Source: Paraburkholderia hospita
Lineage (GTDB): Bacteria > Pseudomonadota > Gammaproteobacteria > Burkholderiales > Burkholderiaceae
DNA length: 64,000 nucleotides
Direction: 5' to 3'
Assembly: GCF_002902965.1 (NCBI RefSeq)
Contig: NZ_CP026107.1
Coordinates: 2,232,001 to 2,296,000 of the forward strand
Shown here: positions 17,237-25,099 of the stretch, in pieces
Layout: each line of letters starts with the position of its first letter
Numbering within the stretch: the first letter of the stretch is position 1
Notes under the pieces: generated by a model
What the model was told of the DNA's origin: nothing
What the model saw: the letters and a program-made list of their open reading frames with translations, nothing else
The model's database searches: none
Position numbers and translations under genes: made by a program

Positions 17237-17695
17237 TCATCGCGCTGTAGCTGCCTGCTGAGAAAGGCCACTCGCGACAGCACGCATCGCGAGCAGATAG
17301 CCCTCCGGGCCCAGACCGCAGATCACGCCGCGCGCCGCCAGCGAAATCAACGAATGCCGGTATTGCTCGTCACGCTGATGAATATTCGTGATGTGCACTT
17401 CGATCACCGGCTGACGGATCAGCTTGACGGCATCCAGCACGGGAATCGACGCGAACGAAAAACCGGCGGGATTGATGACGACGGCCGCGTCCGCTTCGAA
17501 CGCTTCCTGCAGCCAGTCGACCATCACGCCTTCGTGATTGGTCTGGCGAAACTCGCAGCGCACGCCGAGCTCCTCCGCGAGCGCTTCCGTTCTTTCCTTG
17601 ATCTGAGCGAGCGTCGTCGTGCCGTACAGATGCGGCTCGCGTTTGCCGAGCATGTTGAGGTTCGAACCGTTCAACACATAAACCGTTGGTTTCAT
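17237..17695 (-). CDS. aroQ: Type II 3-dehydroquinate dehydratase paralogue with altered active-site motif
   Basis: 152 residues, the type II dehydroquinase length. Family landmarks are NGSNLNMLGKREPHLYG (Arg19, catalytic Tyr24), NHEG (His54), Asn75, Asp88, His101 in EVHITN and the Arg near 113. Two changes stand out: the usual NGPN is NGSN, and the nearly invariant YTHTS is FSFAS, so the substrate-contacting His81 is Phe. The expected reaction is 3-dehydroquinate to 3-dehydroshikimate, here in quinate catabolism rather than aromatic synthesis. It is downstream of the MFS gene by 16 nt on the same strand. Altered substrate preference is possible. Confidence 0.8.
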   Translation of the reverse strand: MKPTVYVLNGSNLNMLGKREPHLYGTTTLAQIKERTEALAEELGVRCEFRQTNHEGVMVDWLQEAFEADAAVVINPAGFSFASIPVLDAVKLIRQPVIEVHITNIHQRDEQYRHSLISLAARGVICGLGPEGYLLAMRAVASGLSQQAATAR

Positions 17696-17711
17696 CTTGC
17701 TTGCCTGCGTT

Positions 17712-19079
17712 TCAATGGGAATGGGATTGCATCGAGCCGTGCGTGGAAGCGCCCAGCACTTCCGCTTTGGAATCGGCCCGGTTCATATCGATGCCGAGCG
17801 TTTCCGGTGCAGTCAGAATTGCGATGAGCGAGATCACGTTGAACGCCACGCATACGGCAACCACGCCCCACGGCGAGCCGTTGCACACCGCGAACAGCCA
17901 CACGGCGAGCACGGGCATCGGGCCGCCGGCGACGAGATTGGCGCCCGTGTACGCGAGCGCTGAGCCCGAATAGCGCACGTTGGTCGGAAAGGCTTCTGCG
18001 AAGGCGACCGGTTGAATGCCGCTTTGGAATTGCGTGAAGCCGAGAAAGAAGCCCATCGCAAGCAGCATCGGCAGGAAGCTCTTCGTGTCGAGAATCTGGA
18101 AATAGAAGAAGAGCATTGCCAGCGTCATGCACGATCCGAGCGCGAGCGCCTTGCGTCGTCCGATGCGATCGCTCAGCATGCCGCCCGCAAGCGCGCCGGC
18201 GATCGCGCAGACATTCGCGCCCATCAGCAGCAGAAAGCCGGTTTGCTTCGGCACGCCGAGTGTCTTCGTCACATAGCTCAGCGAGAACACCACGATCAGA
18301 TAGAAGATCGCTGCCGGGCCGCAGAAGAACAGCATCCAGCGCAACACCGTGCGCCAGTGCAGACGCAGCGCATCGCGCAACGGACTGCCCACTTCCACGA
18401 CTTCCGTCTTGCGCAGCGCTTCGAACGCGGGCGTCTCGCTGACCCGCAGACGGATATACACGCCGACGATCACGAGAATGAAGCTCATCACGAACGGAAT
18501 GCGCCAGCCGTAGCTGTCGAACGCATCGGTGGACATCGCCGTCGACAGCCCGAGCAATACGCCATTCGCCATGATCTGACTGAGCGGAGAACATAGCCCG
18601 AGCAGGCCCGAGTATTTGCCGCGCCGGTCGGAGCTCGCATGCTCGATCGCCATCAGTTGCGCGCCCGTCGATTCGCCGCCCAGCGCAAAGCCCTGCAAGA
18701 TGCGCAGCAACACGAGCAGCAACGGCGCCCACACGCCGATGCTCGCGTAAGTCGGCAGCAGGCCCATCAGCATCGACGACATGCCCATCACGGACACCGT
18801 CGCGAGCATCAGATTGCGGCGGCCGAGCTTGTCGCCCAGATGCCCGCAGATGATGGCGCCCAGCGGCCGCGCCGCGAGGCCGACGCCGAACGTTGCCAGC
18901 GACGCCAGCAACGCAGAGGTCGAATCCATCGCGGGAAAGAACAGCTTGGGCAGCACGGTCGCGGCCAGTGCGCCGTATAGCGTGAAGTCGAACCATTCGA
19001 GCGCGGTGCCGACGGCGGCCGCCGTGACGGCACGGGTGCGCATCGCCTGTTGCGCGGGTAGATGCGATGGGTTGTTCAT
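17712..19079 (-). CDS. MFS transporter, metabolite:H+ symporter type (shikimate/quinate candidate)
   Basis: 455 residues from the ATG at 19079, chosen for its GGAGACACC box; an upstream in-frame extension looks non-coding. The start is typical of the sugar/metabolite:H+ symporter group (AVGTALEWFDFTLYGALA), with the loop GHLGDKLGRRN and 12 expected membrane spans. ShiA and similar organic-acid carriers belong to this group. It is divergent from the IclR regulator and co-oriented with the dehydroquinase, so uptake of quinate, shikimate or dehydroshikimate is the best contextual guess. Confidence 0.85.
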   Translation of the reverse strand: MNNPSHLPAQQAMRTRAVTAAAVGTALEWFDFTLYGALAATVLPKLFFPAMDSTSALLASLATFGVGLAARPLGAIICGHLGDKLGRRNLMLATVSVMGMSSMLMGLLPTYASIGVWAPLLLVLLRILQGFALGGESTGAQLMAIEHASSDRRGKYSGLLGLCSPLSQIMANGVLLGLSTAMSTDAFDSYGWRIPFVMSFILVIVGVYIRLRVSETPAFEALRKTEVVEVGSPLRDALRLHWRTVLRWMLFFCGPAAIFYLIVVFSLSYVTKTLGVPKQTGFLLLMGANVCAIAGALAGGMLSDRIGRRKALALGSCMTLAMLFFYFQILDTKSFLPMLLAMGFFLGFTQFQSGIQPVAFAEAFPTNVRYSGSALAYTGANLVAGGPMPVLAVWLFAVCNGSPWGVVAVCVAFNVISLIAILTAPETLGIDMNRADSKAEVLGASTHGSMQSHSH

Positions 19080-19226
19080 GGTGTCTCCTCTCCAAACCTT
19101 TGTCGTTTCGGCGGCATATGCCGCGTTGCTCTTTTCTTCGCTCGCGCCGTTGGCGCCGTTGCCACCGTTGCAACTGCGCATGGCGTCGCGAGTTGTTGCA
19201 CAGATTAACAGCGCGGCTGGGACGCC

Positions 19227-19241
19227 ATTCCAGGGTGGAAT
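19227..19241. promoter_or_regulatory. IclR-type operator candidate (ATTCCA-GGG-TGGAAT)
   Basis: A perfect 15-bp inverted repeat lies in the 219-bp divergent region between the MFS and IclR genes. It runs directly into a second, imperfect dyad (GGAAT TTC ATCCC, 19237-19249). Known IclR boxes have TGGAA/TTCCA half-sites, so both match the expected recognition pattern of the adjacent regulator. Binding is inferred. Confidence 0.5.
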
Positions 19242-19298
19242 TTCATCCCGCATCGTGCAATCATCGCGAGAAATTCATGCAAACAGGAGACACGTACG

Positions 19299-20081
19299 AT
19301 GCCCGGCGTGACCGAACGGACCATGGCCGTCCTTGAATTTCTGGCTACGCAAATGGAGGGAACGCCGCTCGCGCTGATCTCGGACCAGTTGGAGATTCCA
19401 CGCAGCGCCTGTCACCGGCTGCTGGTCGATCTTAAGCAATGCGGCTATGTGCGGCAGCTTCGCGAGCACGGCGACTACGTGCTGACGACGAAGATGGTCG
19501 GCCTGGGACTCAGCTACCTGGCGACTTCGGGCATCGTCGACATTGCGCAGACCATGCTGGACCGGCTGGCGGAGGGATCGGGCGAACTGGTGCGGCTCGC
19601 CATTGTCGACGGCGACCGGCTGACGTGGGTGGCGAAATCGCAAGGCGCGCTGAAGGGTCTGCGCTACGACCCGGATATGGGCATGGATACGATCCTGTCG
19701 TGCAGCGCGACAGGTCACGCGTGGATGATGACGATGACCGACGAGCGCGCGCTCGAACTCGTCACGCGGCAGGGGTTCGGCTCGCCGAAGCAATATGGGC
19801 CGAAGGCGCCCACTACGATCGGCGCATTGCTGAAATTCGTGCATGCCGCACGCGACCGCGGCTATGCGACGATCAACGAAGTCTTCGCGCCGGGCATGAC
19901 GGCGATGGCGGCGCCCGTGCAGCGGCGTGGCTATCCGGCTATCGGCGTGATCAGCATTGCCGGGCCGCTCGTGCGGCTCACGGAAAAGCGCATGGAGACG
20001 CTCGGGCCGACGCTGGTTGCTGCTGCCAGCGAATTGGCCGCGGCGAGCCTCGCGTCGCCGCTATTTGCACGCGTGCGATAG
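19299..20081 (+). CDS. IclR-family transcriptional regulator of the quinate/shikimate-type locus
   Basis: 260 residues. The N-terminal winged helix (ERTMAVLEFLATQMEGTPLALISDQLEIPRSACHRLLVDL in family position, residues about 5-45) is followed by the IclR effector domain (ILSCSATGHAWMM; TINEVFAPGMTAMAAPV; GYPAIGVISIAGP). An RBS (AGGAGA) precedes the ATG. It is divergent from the MFS/dehydroquinase pair with a candidate operator between them. IclR proteins commonly control aromatic and hydroaromatic acid catabolism, which fits the locus. Confidence 0.87.
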   Translation: MPGVTERTMAVLEFLATQMEGTPLALISDQLEIPRSACHRLLVDLKQCGYVRQLREHGDYVLTTKMVGLGLSYLATSGIVDIAQTMLDRLAEGSGELVRLAIVDGDRLTWVAKSQGALKGLRYDPDMGMDTILSCSATGHAWMMTMTDERALELVTRQGFGSPKQYGPKAPTTIGALLKFVHAARDRGYATINEVFAPGMTAMAAPVQRRGYPAIGVISIAGPLVRLTEKRMETLGPTLVAAASELAAASLASPLFARVR

Positions 20082-20200
20082 CAAGGCGGCCTGCGCGGCG
20101 CGGGCGGTTTGGGGTTTTGCCTTTGTGCTCGCGGCTGCGAGGTGGTGGTTTTTGCTGCGCAAGCGGTTTGGGTTCGGTTTTGGTTTGCTGGTGCTTTGCG

Positions 20201-20340
20201 CTGGCATCCGCGATGCGATGTTTGCTGCGCGGGCCTTTGTGTTGTGCGTTTGCCTTTGCGCTGGCATCCGCGATACGGTGTTTGCTGCGCAGGCCTTTGT
20301 GTTGTGCGTTTGCCTTTGCGCCGGCATCCGCGATTTGCCT
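20201..20340 (+). repeat. 60-bp tandem repeat, about 2.3 copies
   Basis: A unit running TTTGCTGCGC...GGCATCCGCGAT repeats with exact 60-bp period at 20221-20280 and 20281-20340, with a partial copy ending at 20220. Copies differ at only a few positions. The right arm of the large inverted repeat has a related pair (starting 20952 and 21008) with 56-bp spacing. Copy number therefore differs between the arms, as expected of slippage or unequal recombination. Confidence 0.85.
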
Positions 20341-20375
20341 TCGTGCTTCAAGCGTCGCCCCTGTGCGGGGCGGCA

Positions 20376-20409
20376 CCTACTTTTCTTTGCCGCCGCAAAG
20401 AAAAGTAGG
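20376..20409 (+). repeat. Perfect 15-bp stem hairpin, left copy
   Basis: Arms CCTACTTTTCTTTGC and GCAAAGAAAAGTAGG with loop CGCC. A smaller hairpin (GCCCC, TGTGC loop, GGGGC; 20357-20371) precedes it. The same pair recurs in reverse in the right arm. It could end transcription of the IclR gene, about 300 nt downstream of its stop. Confidence 0.75.
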
Positions 20410-20887
20410 CAAAAGAAAGCGGCTAACACCGCCAACATTTCTTCTTGCCTGAGGGCCCCCAAAGGGTCTTACGCTTCACACGGCAACATCCTTGTTTGCG
20501 TGTGTTGCCAACGCTATAAATGAGCGCCTCACCCGCTTCAAATACCCGTGCACGGGCTAGCGGCAGCGAATGGTTTGCGCCGCCCAGGTGGCAAACTGTG
20601 TGTAGATTGTCGCGTCGTATAGCTTGGCGCTCTTACATGGTGGAACGCGTGCGCTATCGGTTCGGAGTGAGGCGTGTGTGGCGCTACGGCCTACACACAG
20701 TTTGCCACCTGGGCGGCCGTGGAATATCTGGCACGGCGTGTTGCGACGCGGACGCGTGAAGCGGGTGAGGCGTCAATTCAGAGCGTTGGCAACGAACATG
20801 GGTCACGTGATTGCCGTGTGACGCGTAAGACCCTTTGGGGGCCCTCAGGCAAATACAAGAACTGGCGGTGTGAGCCGCTTTCTTTTG

Positions 20888-20921
20888 CCTACTTTTCTTT
20901 GCGGCGGCAAAGAAAAGTAGG
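20888..20921 (-). repeat. Perfect 15-bp stem hairpin, right copy
   Basis: Same 15-bp arms as the left copy with loop GGCG, followed by GCCCC/GGGGC. It faces the incoming minus-strand aldo/keto reductase transcript, so left and right copies face the two convergent transcripts. Confidence 0.75.
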
Positions 20922-21074
20922 TGCCGCCCCGCACAGGGGCGACGCTTGAAGCACGAAGGCAACACGCGGATGCCAGCAAAAACACAAGCAAACCAAACCG
21001 TCCGCGCCACGAAGGCAATACGCGGATGCCAGCGCAAAGGCAAACCAAAACCAAACCGCTTGCGCAGCAAAAAA

Positions 21075-21923
21075 TCACACCACCTCATCCCACTGCGGCG
21101 CAAACGCAGGACTCACGAGTCGCTCACCCTTCGGCAACGCAGCAATGACCGCGCGGTCTTCATCGTCAAGTCGCACATCAAGCGACGCCAAGTTCGACGC
21201 CTGATTCACCGCCCCGCCCGCCTTCGGCACAGCAGCAACATTCGCCTGCTCGAGCAGCCACCCCAACGCGATCTGCGTCGGCAGCACGCCATGCTTGCGC
21301 GCAATATCAACGATTGCAGGAATCTCCGACACACGATTGCGCGCAAGCGGACTATACGCCGTCAGCGCCATCTCATGCTGCCGCGCGAAATCCAGCAGCT
21401 TCGACTGCCCGAGCGTCACGTGATACTCGACCTGGATCGCCGCGAGCGGCGCACCGATCGTCTCGACCGCCTCACGCAACAGCGGCAACGGGAAGTTAGC
21501 GACACCGATCGCCCGCGCAAGCCCGCGCTCCTTCAGCGCGACGAGGGCATCGATCGAACGGCGCAGATCCATATCCCCCGTGGGCCAGTGAATCAGAAAC
21601 AGATCCACGTACTCGCTGCGCAGATCACGCAACGAACGCTCGCATGACACGCGCAGCGCCTGCGGTTCGAGCTGATCCCACCAGACCTTGCTGGTCACGT
21701 GGATCTGCTCGCGCGGCACCGGCGACGCAGCGAGCGCGGCGCCGACGGCATCCTCGTTCTGATAGCCCGCTGCCGTGTCGATATGCCGATAACCGAGTTC
21801 GAGAGCCTGAACGACGGCGCGCGTGCAGTCTTCGCCGACCATCGGCCAGGTGCCGAGGCCGAGCTTCGGCATGTCGAGGCCGTGTCGGTTGACGATGTGT
21901 TCCAAGCGTTGTTTCTCCATCAT
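21075..21923 (-). CDS. Aldo/keto reductase
   Basis: 282 residues from ATG 21923 (an adjacent ATG at 21920 is equally possible); a longer upstream frame overlaps the previous gene and is not family-like. The aldo/keto reductase tetrad is visible: Asp and Tyr in DTAAGYQNE, Lys in VTSKVWWD, His in LIHWPTGD. The fold is a TIM barrel using NADPH. It starts 11 nt after the amidohydrolase stop, so they share a transcript. Its stop codon abuts the large inverted repeat. Substrate unknown; a small aldehyde or keto acid is possible. Confidence 0.85.
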   Translation of the reverse strand: MMEKQRLEHIVNRHGLDMPKLGLGTWPMVGEDCTRAVVQALELGYRHIDTAAGYQNEDAVGAALAASPVPREQIHVTSKVWWDQLEPQALRVSCERSLRDLRSEYVDLFLIHWPTGDMDLRRSIDALVALKERGLARAIGVANFPLPLLREAVETIGAPLAAIQVEYHVTLGQSKLLDFARQHEMALTAYSPLARNRVSEIPAIVDIARKHGVLPTQIALGWLLEQANVAAVPKAGGAVNQASNLASLDVRLDDEDRAVIAALPKGERLVSPAFAPQWDEVV

Positions 21924-21934
21924 TGATATGGGTG

Positions 21935-22774
21935 TCAAGATCGTTGAGCGTCGAAACCGAACAGGCGTCGCGGCGTTTCCCACTGAATCTGATGCCGGGT
22001 TTCCGCGTCGGGAACGATCTGCTCGAACAGTGTCAGCAGCGGCCCATAGTCGAGCCGCTCCGGCGCGCGCAGGAACGGCCAGTCGGAACCCCACACGCAG
22101 CGTTGCGGGCCAAAGGCGCCAAGCAGCGCGTGCGCGTAGGGCCATGCGTCCTCATACGGATACGCGTCGCGCGAGTACTTTTGCCAGCCGGACAGCTTGA
22201 CGCTCGCGCGCGCGGAATCCGCGAGCCGCAGCAGCGCCTGAAAGCCTGGTTGAGCGACGCCCGCTTCGATGTCGGGCCGACCACCGTGGTCAATCAGGAG
22301 TTGCGCTTCCTGCTGCGCGAGCCACGGCGCGAGCGCGACCAGTTGATCGCCGCACACCTGAATCTGCGCAAACATCCCGAGATCGGCCAGCAGTGCAAAC
22401 AGCGCACCTGCATCGCGTACGAGTTCGACGCCTTCCATCGCCGGATTGAATGCGACGCCAACCACGCCCGCGCGACGCAGCGCGACAAGCTCGCCTCGGC
22501 CGATATCGTTATCGACCACTGCGATACCGCGGAAGCGTTCTTCGTAAGTCTCCAATGCGTCGAGCAGGCAACGGTTATCGGTCCGGTAGCCGCTCGTCGG
22601 GCCGACCAGCAGCGCATGCCGCACGCCGTATGCGTCCATCACGTGAACGAATTGCGCGGCCGTGCCGATCTCCTGCTGTGCAGGCCGATACGCGGTGTCG
22701 TCCCGGTACGGAAAACGAACGGGATCGAAGATATGGCAGTGGCAGTCGATCTTGTCTTCGTCGAATACGCTCAT
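21935..22774 (-). CDS. Amidohydrolase-2 family metal-dependent hydrolase (dicarboxylate lactonase-like)
   Basis: 279 residues. The amidohydrolase HxH motif is near the N-terminus (DCHCHIFDP), a central LLIDHGG supplies another histidine, and CVWGSDWPF gives the conserved Asp. This layout fits the group that includes 2-pyrone-4,6-dicarboxylate lactonase and 4-sulfomuconolactone hydrolase, so lactone hydrolysis or decarboxylation in a catabolic pathway is likely. It is first in a two-gene unit with the aldo/keto reductase and divergent from a LysR gene. Confidence 0.8.
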   Translation of the reverse strand: MSVFDEDKIDCHCHIFDPVRFPYRDDTAYRPAQQEIGTAAQFVHVMDAYGVRHALLVGPTSGYRTDNRCLLDALETYEERFRGIAVVDNDIGRGELVALRRAGVVGVAFNPAMEGVELVRDAGALFALLADLGMFAQIQVCGDQLVALAPWLAQQEAQLLIDHGGRPDIEAGVAQPGFQALLRLADSARASVKLSGWQKYSRDAYPYEDAWPYAHALLGAFGPQRCVWGSDWPFLRAPERLDYGPLLTLFEQIVPDAETRHQIQWETPRRLFGFDAQRS

Positions 22775-22888
22775 CTCAGGTTCCCCATGCAGGCCGTCAT
22801 GTTTGCTGCGCGCAGCAGCGCAAAACGCGGCACGGCAATACTAGTGGGTTGCCGTGCCGCTGTCGTATGCCGTGTTTAGGCTACCCTA

Positions 22889-22901
22889 TAACCTTTGGTT
22901 A
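22889..22901. promoter_or_regulatory. LysR box TAACCTTTGGTTA
   Basis: A perfect 13-bp palindrome of the T-N11-A type lies 27 nt before the LysR start, in the divergent region shared with the amidohydrolase gene. This is the standard position for autoregulation and target activation. Confidence 0.5.
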
Positions 22902-22927
22902 ATCCCTGCACGGGACATGGAAGAACG

Positions 22928-23824
22928 ATGCGTTTCAAGCTGCGACAGATGGAAGTGTTCCGCGCGGTGATGCTGACGGGTTCGATCAACGCGGCCGCGA
23001 AGATGCTGTATGTCTCGCAGCCCGCCGTCAGCAAACTGGTCGCGCACACCGAGACGACGCTAGGACTTCGGCTCTTCGAGCGCGCAAAGGGCCGGCTCAT
23101 TCCGACGGCCGAAGCGCAGGCGCTGTATCGCGAGGTCGAGCAGGTCTATCAATCGGCGCTGCGCGTCGACGAATTCGCGCGGGCGCTCGCGCTTGGCCCG
23201 GCCAGCCTGCTGCGCGTCGCGTGCAGTCCGTCGCTTGCACCCGGCGTGGTCGCGCCCGCCATCGTCGAACTGAAGCGGCAGTTGCCGGGGCTCAGTGTCG
23301 ACTGGCATACCACGCTGATGGCCGACTTGCCGCTCGAAGTGCTGAGTAAAACCGTCGACGTCGCAATCACGTCGCTGCCAATCGAGCATGAGCATCTGGA
23401 AGCCGTGCCGTTCATGCGCGGTCGAATGGTGTGCGCGTTGCCGCCGGGCCACCCGCTCGCCGCCCGCGAACGGATCGCGCTCGCGGACCTGGAGCATGAG
23501 CCGATGATTCTTTTTCGGCGCGATATCCCGTTCGGCACGATCATCGTGCGCGCATGCCAGCAGGCCAATGTCGAACTGACATCCGTGGTCGACGTCACGC
23601 GCGCCGATCAGGCGCTCGCACTCGTGCGCGGCGGACTGGGACTGGCGATCGTCGACGAGTTCGCGGCGGGCGATGTCGACTGCATCGTGCGTCCGCTCGT
23701 CGAGGATCTTGAGATGGTATCGACGTTCGTCTATTCGAAGTTCTCCCCGCCGTCGCGCAGCGCGACCGTGCTGATGCAGGCCGTCTGCCGGCGCGCCGAC
23801 GAACTCGGCAGACTAACCCGTTGA
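22928..23824 (+). CDS. LysR-family transcriptional regulator
   Basis: 298 residues from ATG 22928, the start that opens directly into the helix-turn-helix (MRFKLRQMEVFRAVMLTGSI onward). The wing and recognition helix (AAKMLYVSQPAVSKLV) are followed by the effector domain. It is divergent from the amidohydrolase/aldo-keto reductase operon with a perfect LysR box between them, so that operon is the likely target. Its inducer would be a substrate of the pathway. Confidence 0.88.
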   Translation: MRFKLRQMEVFRAVMLTGSINAAAKMLYVSQPAVSKLVAHTETTLGLRLFERAKGRLIPTAEAQALYREVEQVYQSALRVDEFARALALGPASLLRVACSPSLAPGVVAPAIVELKRQLPGLSVDWHTTLMADLPLEVLSKTVDVAITSLPIEHEHLEAVPFMRGRMVCALPPGHPLAARERIALADLEHEPMILFRRDIPFGTIIVRACQQANVELTSVVDVTRADQALALVRGGLGLAIVDEFAAGDVDCIVRPLVEDLEMVSTFVYSKFSPPSRSATVLMQAVCRRADELGRLTR

Positions 23825-23833
23825 GCCTTGAGC

Positions 23834-24250
23834 TCAATTCCCGAATGGCGTCGTCAGTTCCGTCTCGTTCGTATCCACCACGAAGACGGCGAGTAGCTTC
23901 GCCGGCTTCGTCTTGCTCGCATTCGCACTGACGCCGTGACGGTCGCCGGGCAGTTCGGAAAAGTTCTGCCCGGCCTTGTAGACCGTCACAGGTCCGTCAT
24001 TGACCTGACTGCGGATCGCACCCTCGAGCACGGTCGCATAGATGAACGCGGACTTCGCGTGCGTATGACCGGCCGAATAGCCGCCCGGACCATACTCGAC
24101 CAGCACGCCCTTGATGCTCTTGCCCGGAACGTTCGGCAGTTCGTGCTGATAGACGAGCGTCACCTTGGCGCTCTTTTCTTTTGGCGTCTGCGCAAGCACG
24201 CTGCCGAATGGCAAGCTCGCGATGAGCAGCGAACAGAGGATACGTTTCAT
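23834..24250 (-). CDS. Exported cupin-domain protein
   Basis: 138 residues from ATG 24250. A signal peptide (MKRILCSLLIASLPFGSVLAQ) is followed by a small cupin barrel with the motif GGYSAGHTHAKSAFIYATVLEG, whose two histidines fit a metal site, and a second motif ELPGDRHGVSANAS. The role of such periplasmic single-domain cupins is unclear. It lies 33 nt downstream of the NmrA-like gene on the same strand, so they are probably co-transcribed. Confidence 0.82.
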   Translation of the reverse strand: MKRILCSLLIASLPFGSVLAQTPKEKSAKVTLVYQHELPNVPGKSIKGVLVEYGPGGYSAGHTHAKSAFIYATVLEGAIRSQVNDGPVTVYKAGQNFSELPGDRHGVSANASKTKPAKLLAVFVVDTNETELTTPFGN

Positions 24251-24283
24251 GTCACACCTGTTGTTAGTTTGAAGGATGTGCAA

Positions 24284-25039
24284 TCAGGCTTTGCTCTGCG
24301 AGCGGCGAAACCATTCGTCGAAACCGATCTTGCCAAGGCGCGCCTCGCCGAGCGGCACGAGCGAAAGATCTCCGACCAGGCCGCCGAAGTAACGGGCCTC
24401 CGGGTCGCGCACGACTTCGCGCGGATCGCCGACCGCTTTCAGATAGCGGGCGATGATTTCGTCGAATGGTGCGCGTTCGGGTCCGGCAATATCGATGATG
24501 CCGTTGCGCGGCGCGGCAAGAGCAACATCGGCGACGATTGCGGCGACGTCATCGGCCGCGATGGGCTGGAACATGCCAGGTGAGAGCCGGACCGCATTGT
24601 CTTGCATGCCTGAATCGGCGATGCCGCCGAGGAATTCGAAGAACTGGGTCGAGCGGACGATCGTGTAGGGAACGCCGGAAGACTCGACCAGCTTCTCCTG
24701 CGCGACCTTCGCGCGAAAGTAGCCGTTCTCGGGCGTGCGATCGGTTCCGACGATGGACAGCGCGACATGGTGCCGGACGCCCGCCTCCGCCTCGGCCGTG
24801 CGAAGGTTGCGGGCGGAGGTTTCGAAAAATTCCAGCACCGCCTTGTCTTCGAACGAGGGCGAATTGGACAGGTCGATGACCACCTGCGCGCCCGTCAGGC
24901 ACGCTTTGAGCCCTTCGCCCGTGATGGTGTTGACGCCGCTTCTGGGCGAAGCGGCGACGACATCGTGATCAGCCTGACGCAGGATAGCGGCCGTCTTCGA
25001 GCCGATCAGGCCCGTGCCGCCAATGATAACGATCTTCAT
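24284..25039 (-). CDS. NmrA-like NAD(P)-binding atypical SDR
   Basis: 251 residues. The N-terminal Rossmann motif is KIVIIGGTGLIGSKTA; HHVALSIVGTDR and PYTIVRSTQFFEF are typical of the atypical SDR/NmrA branch, which often lacks the classical Tyr-Lys pair. Members act as redox sensors or as reductases. It lies between a small exported protein gene and the cupin gene, all on the minus strand. Function within the group is not determinable. Confidence 0.83.
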   Translation of the reverse strand: MKIVIIGGTGLIGSKTAAILRQADHDVVAASPRSGVNTITGEGLKACLTGAQVVIDLSNSPSFEDKAVLEFFETSARNLRTAEAEAGVRHHVALSIVGTDRTPENGYFRAKVAQEKLVESSGVPYTIVRSTQFFEFLGGIADSGMQDNAVRLSPGMFQPIAADDVAAIVADVALAAPRNGIIDIAGPERAPFDEIIARYLKAVGDPREVVRDPEARYFGGLVGDLSLVPLGEARLGKIGFDEWFRRSQSKA

Positions 25040-25099
25040 GAGTCACTCTCCATCGTCGATCGTTGTAGAACGTTCAACCGTTCGAACGCAGCCGCTGGT

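Larger units (their letters stand above)
20149..21073. repeat. Giant nested inverted repeat (about 0.9 kb) between convergent genes
   Basis: The left half (20149-20605) and right half (20691-21073) are near-identical reverse complements around an 85-nt centre. The innermost 27 bp (20579-20605 against 20691-20717) match perfectly. Further out both arms share the same ordered blocks: a GGTGAGGCG-type block, GGGCCCCCAAAGGGTC, the hairpins at 20376 and 20888, and outermost a GCTGCGCAAGCGG block. The left arm is longer because of 60-bp tandem duplications. No family-like protein is encoded. It sits between the ends of two convergent genes, where a cruciform or bidirectional transcription stop would be tolerated. 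Confidence 0.85.

Noticed and set aside
20201..20340. Possible CRISPR array
   Set aside because: Whole 60-bp units repeat without unique spacers, only two to three copies, and no cas genes are present.
19978..20376. Minus-strand open frame encoding tandem amino-acid repeats across the large inverted repeat
   Set aside because: It is the translation of the 60-bp DNA repeat and overlaps the IclR gene; no ribosome-binding site and low-complexity product. The same DNA is open in several frames on both strands.
20520..20759. Small open frame in the centre of the inverted repeat
   Set aside because: Spans the palindromic arms, Trp/Arg-rich product with no family resemblance, and no good ribosome-binding site.
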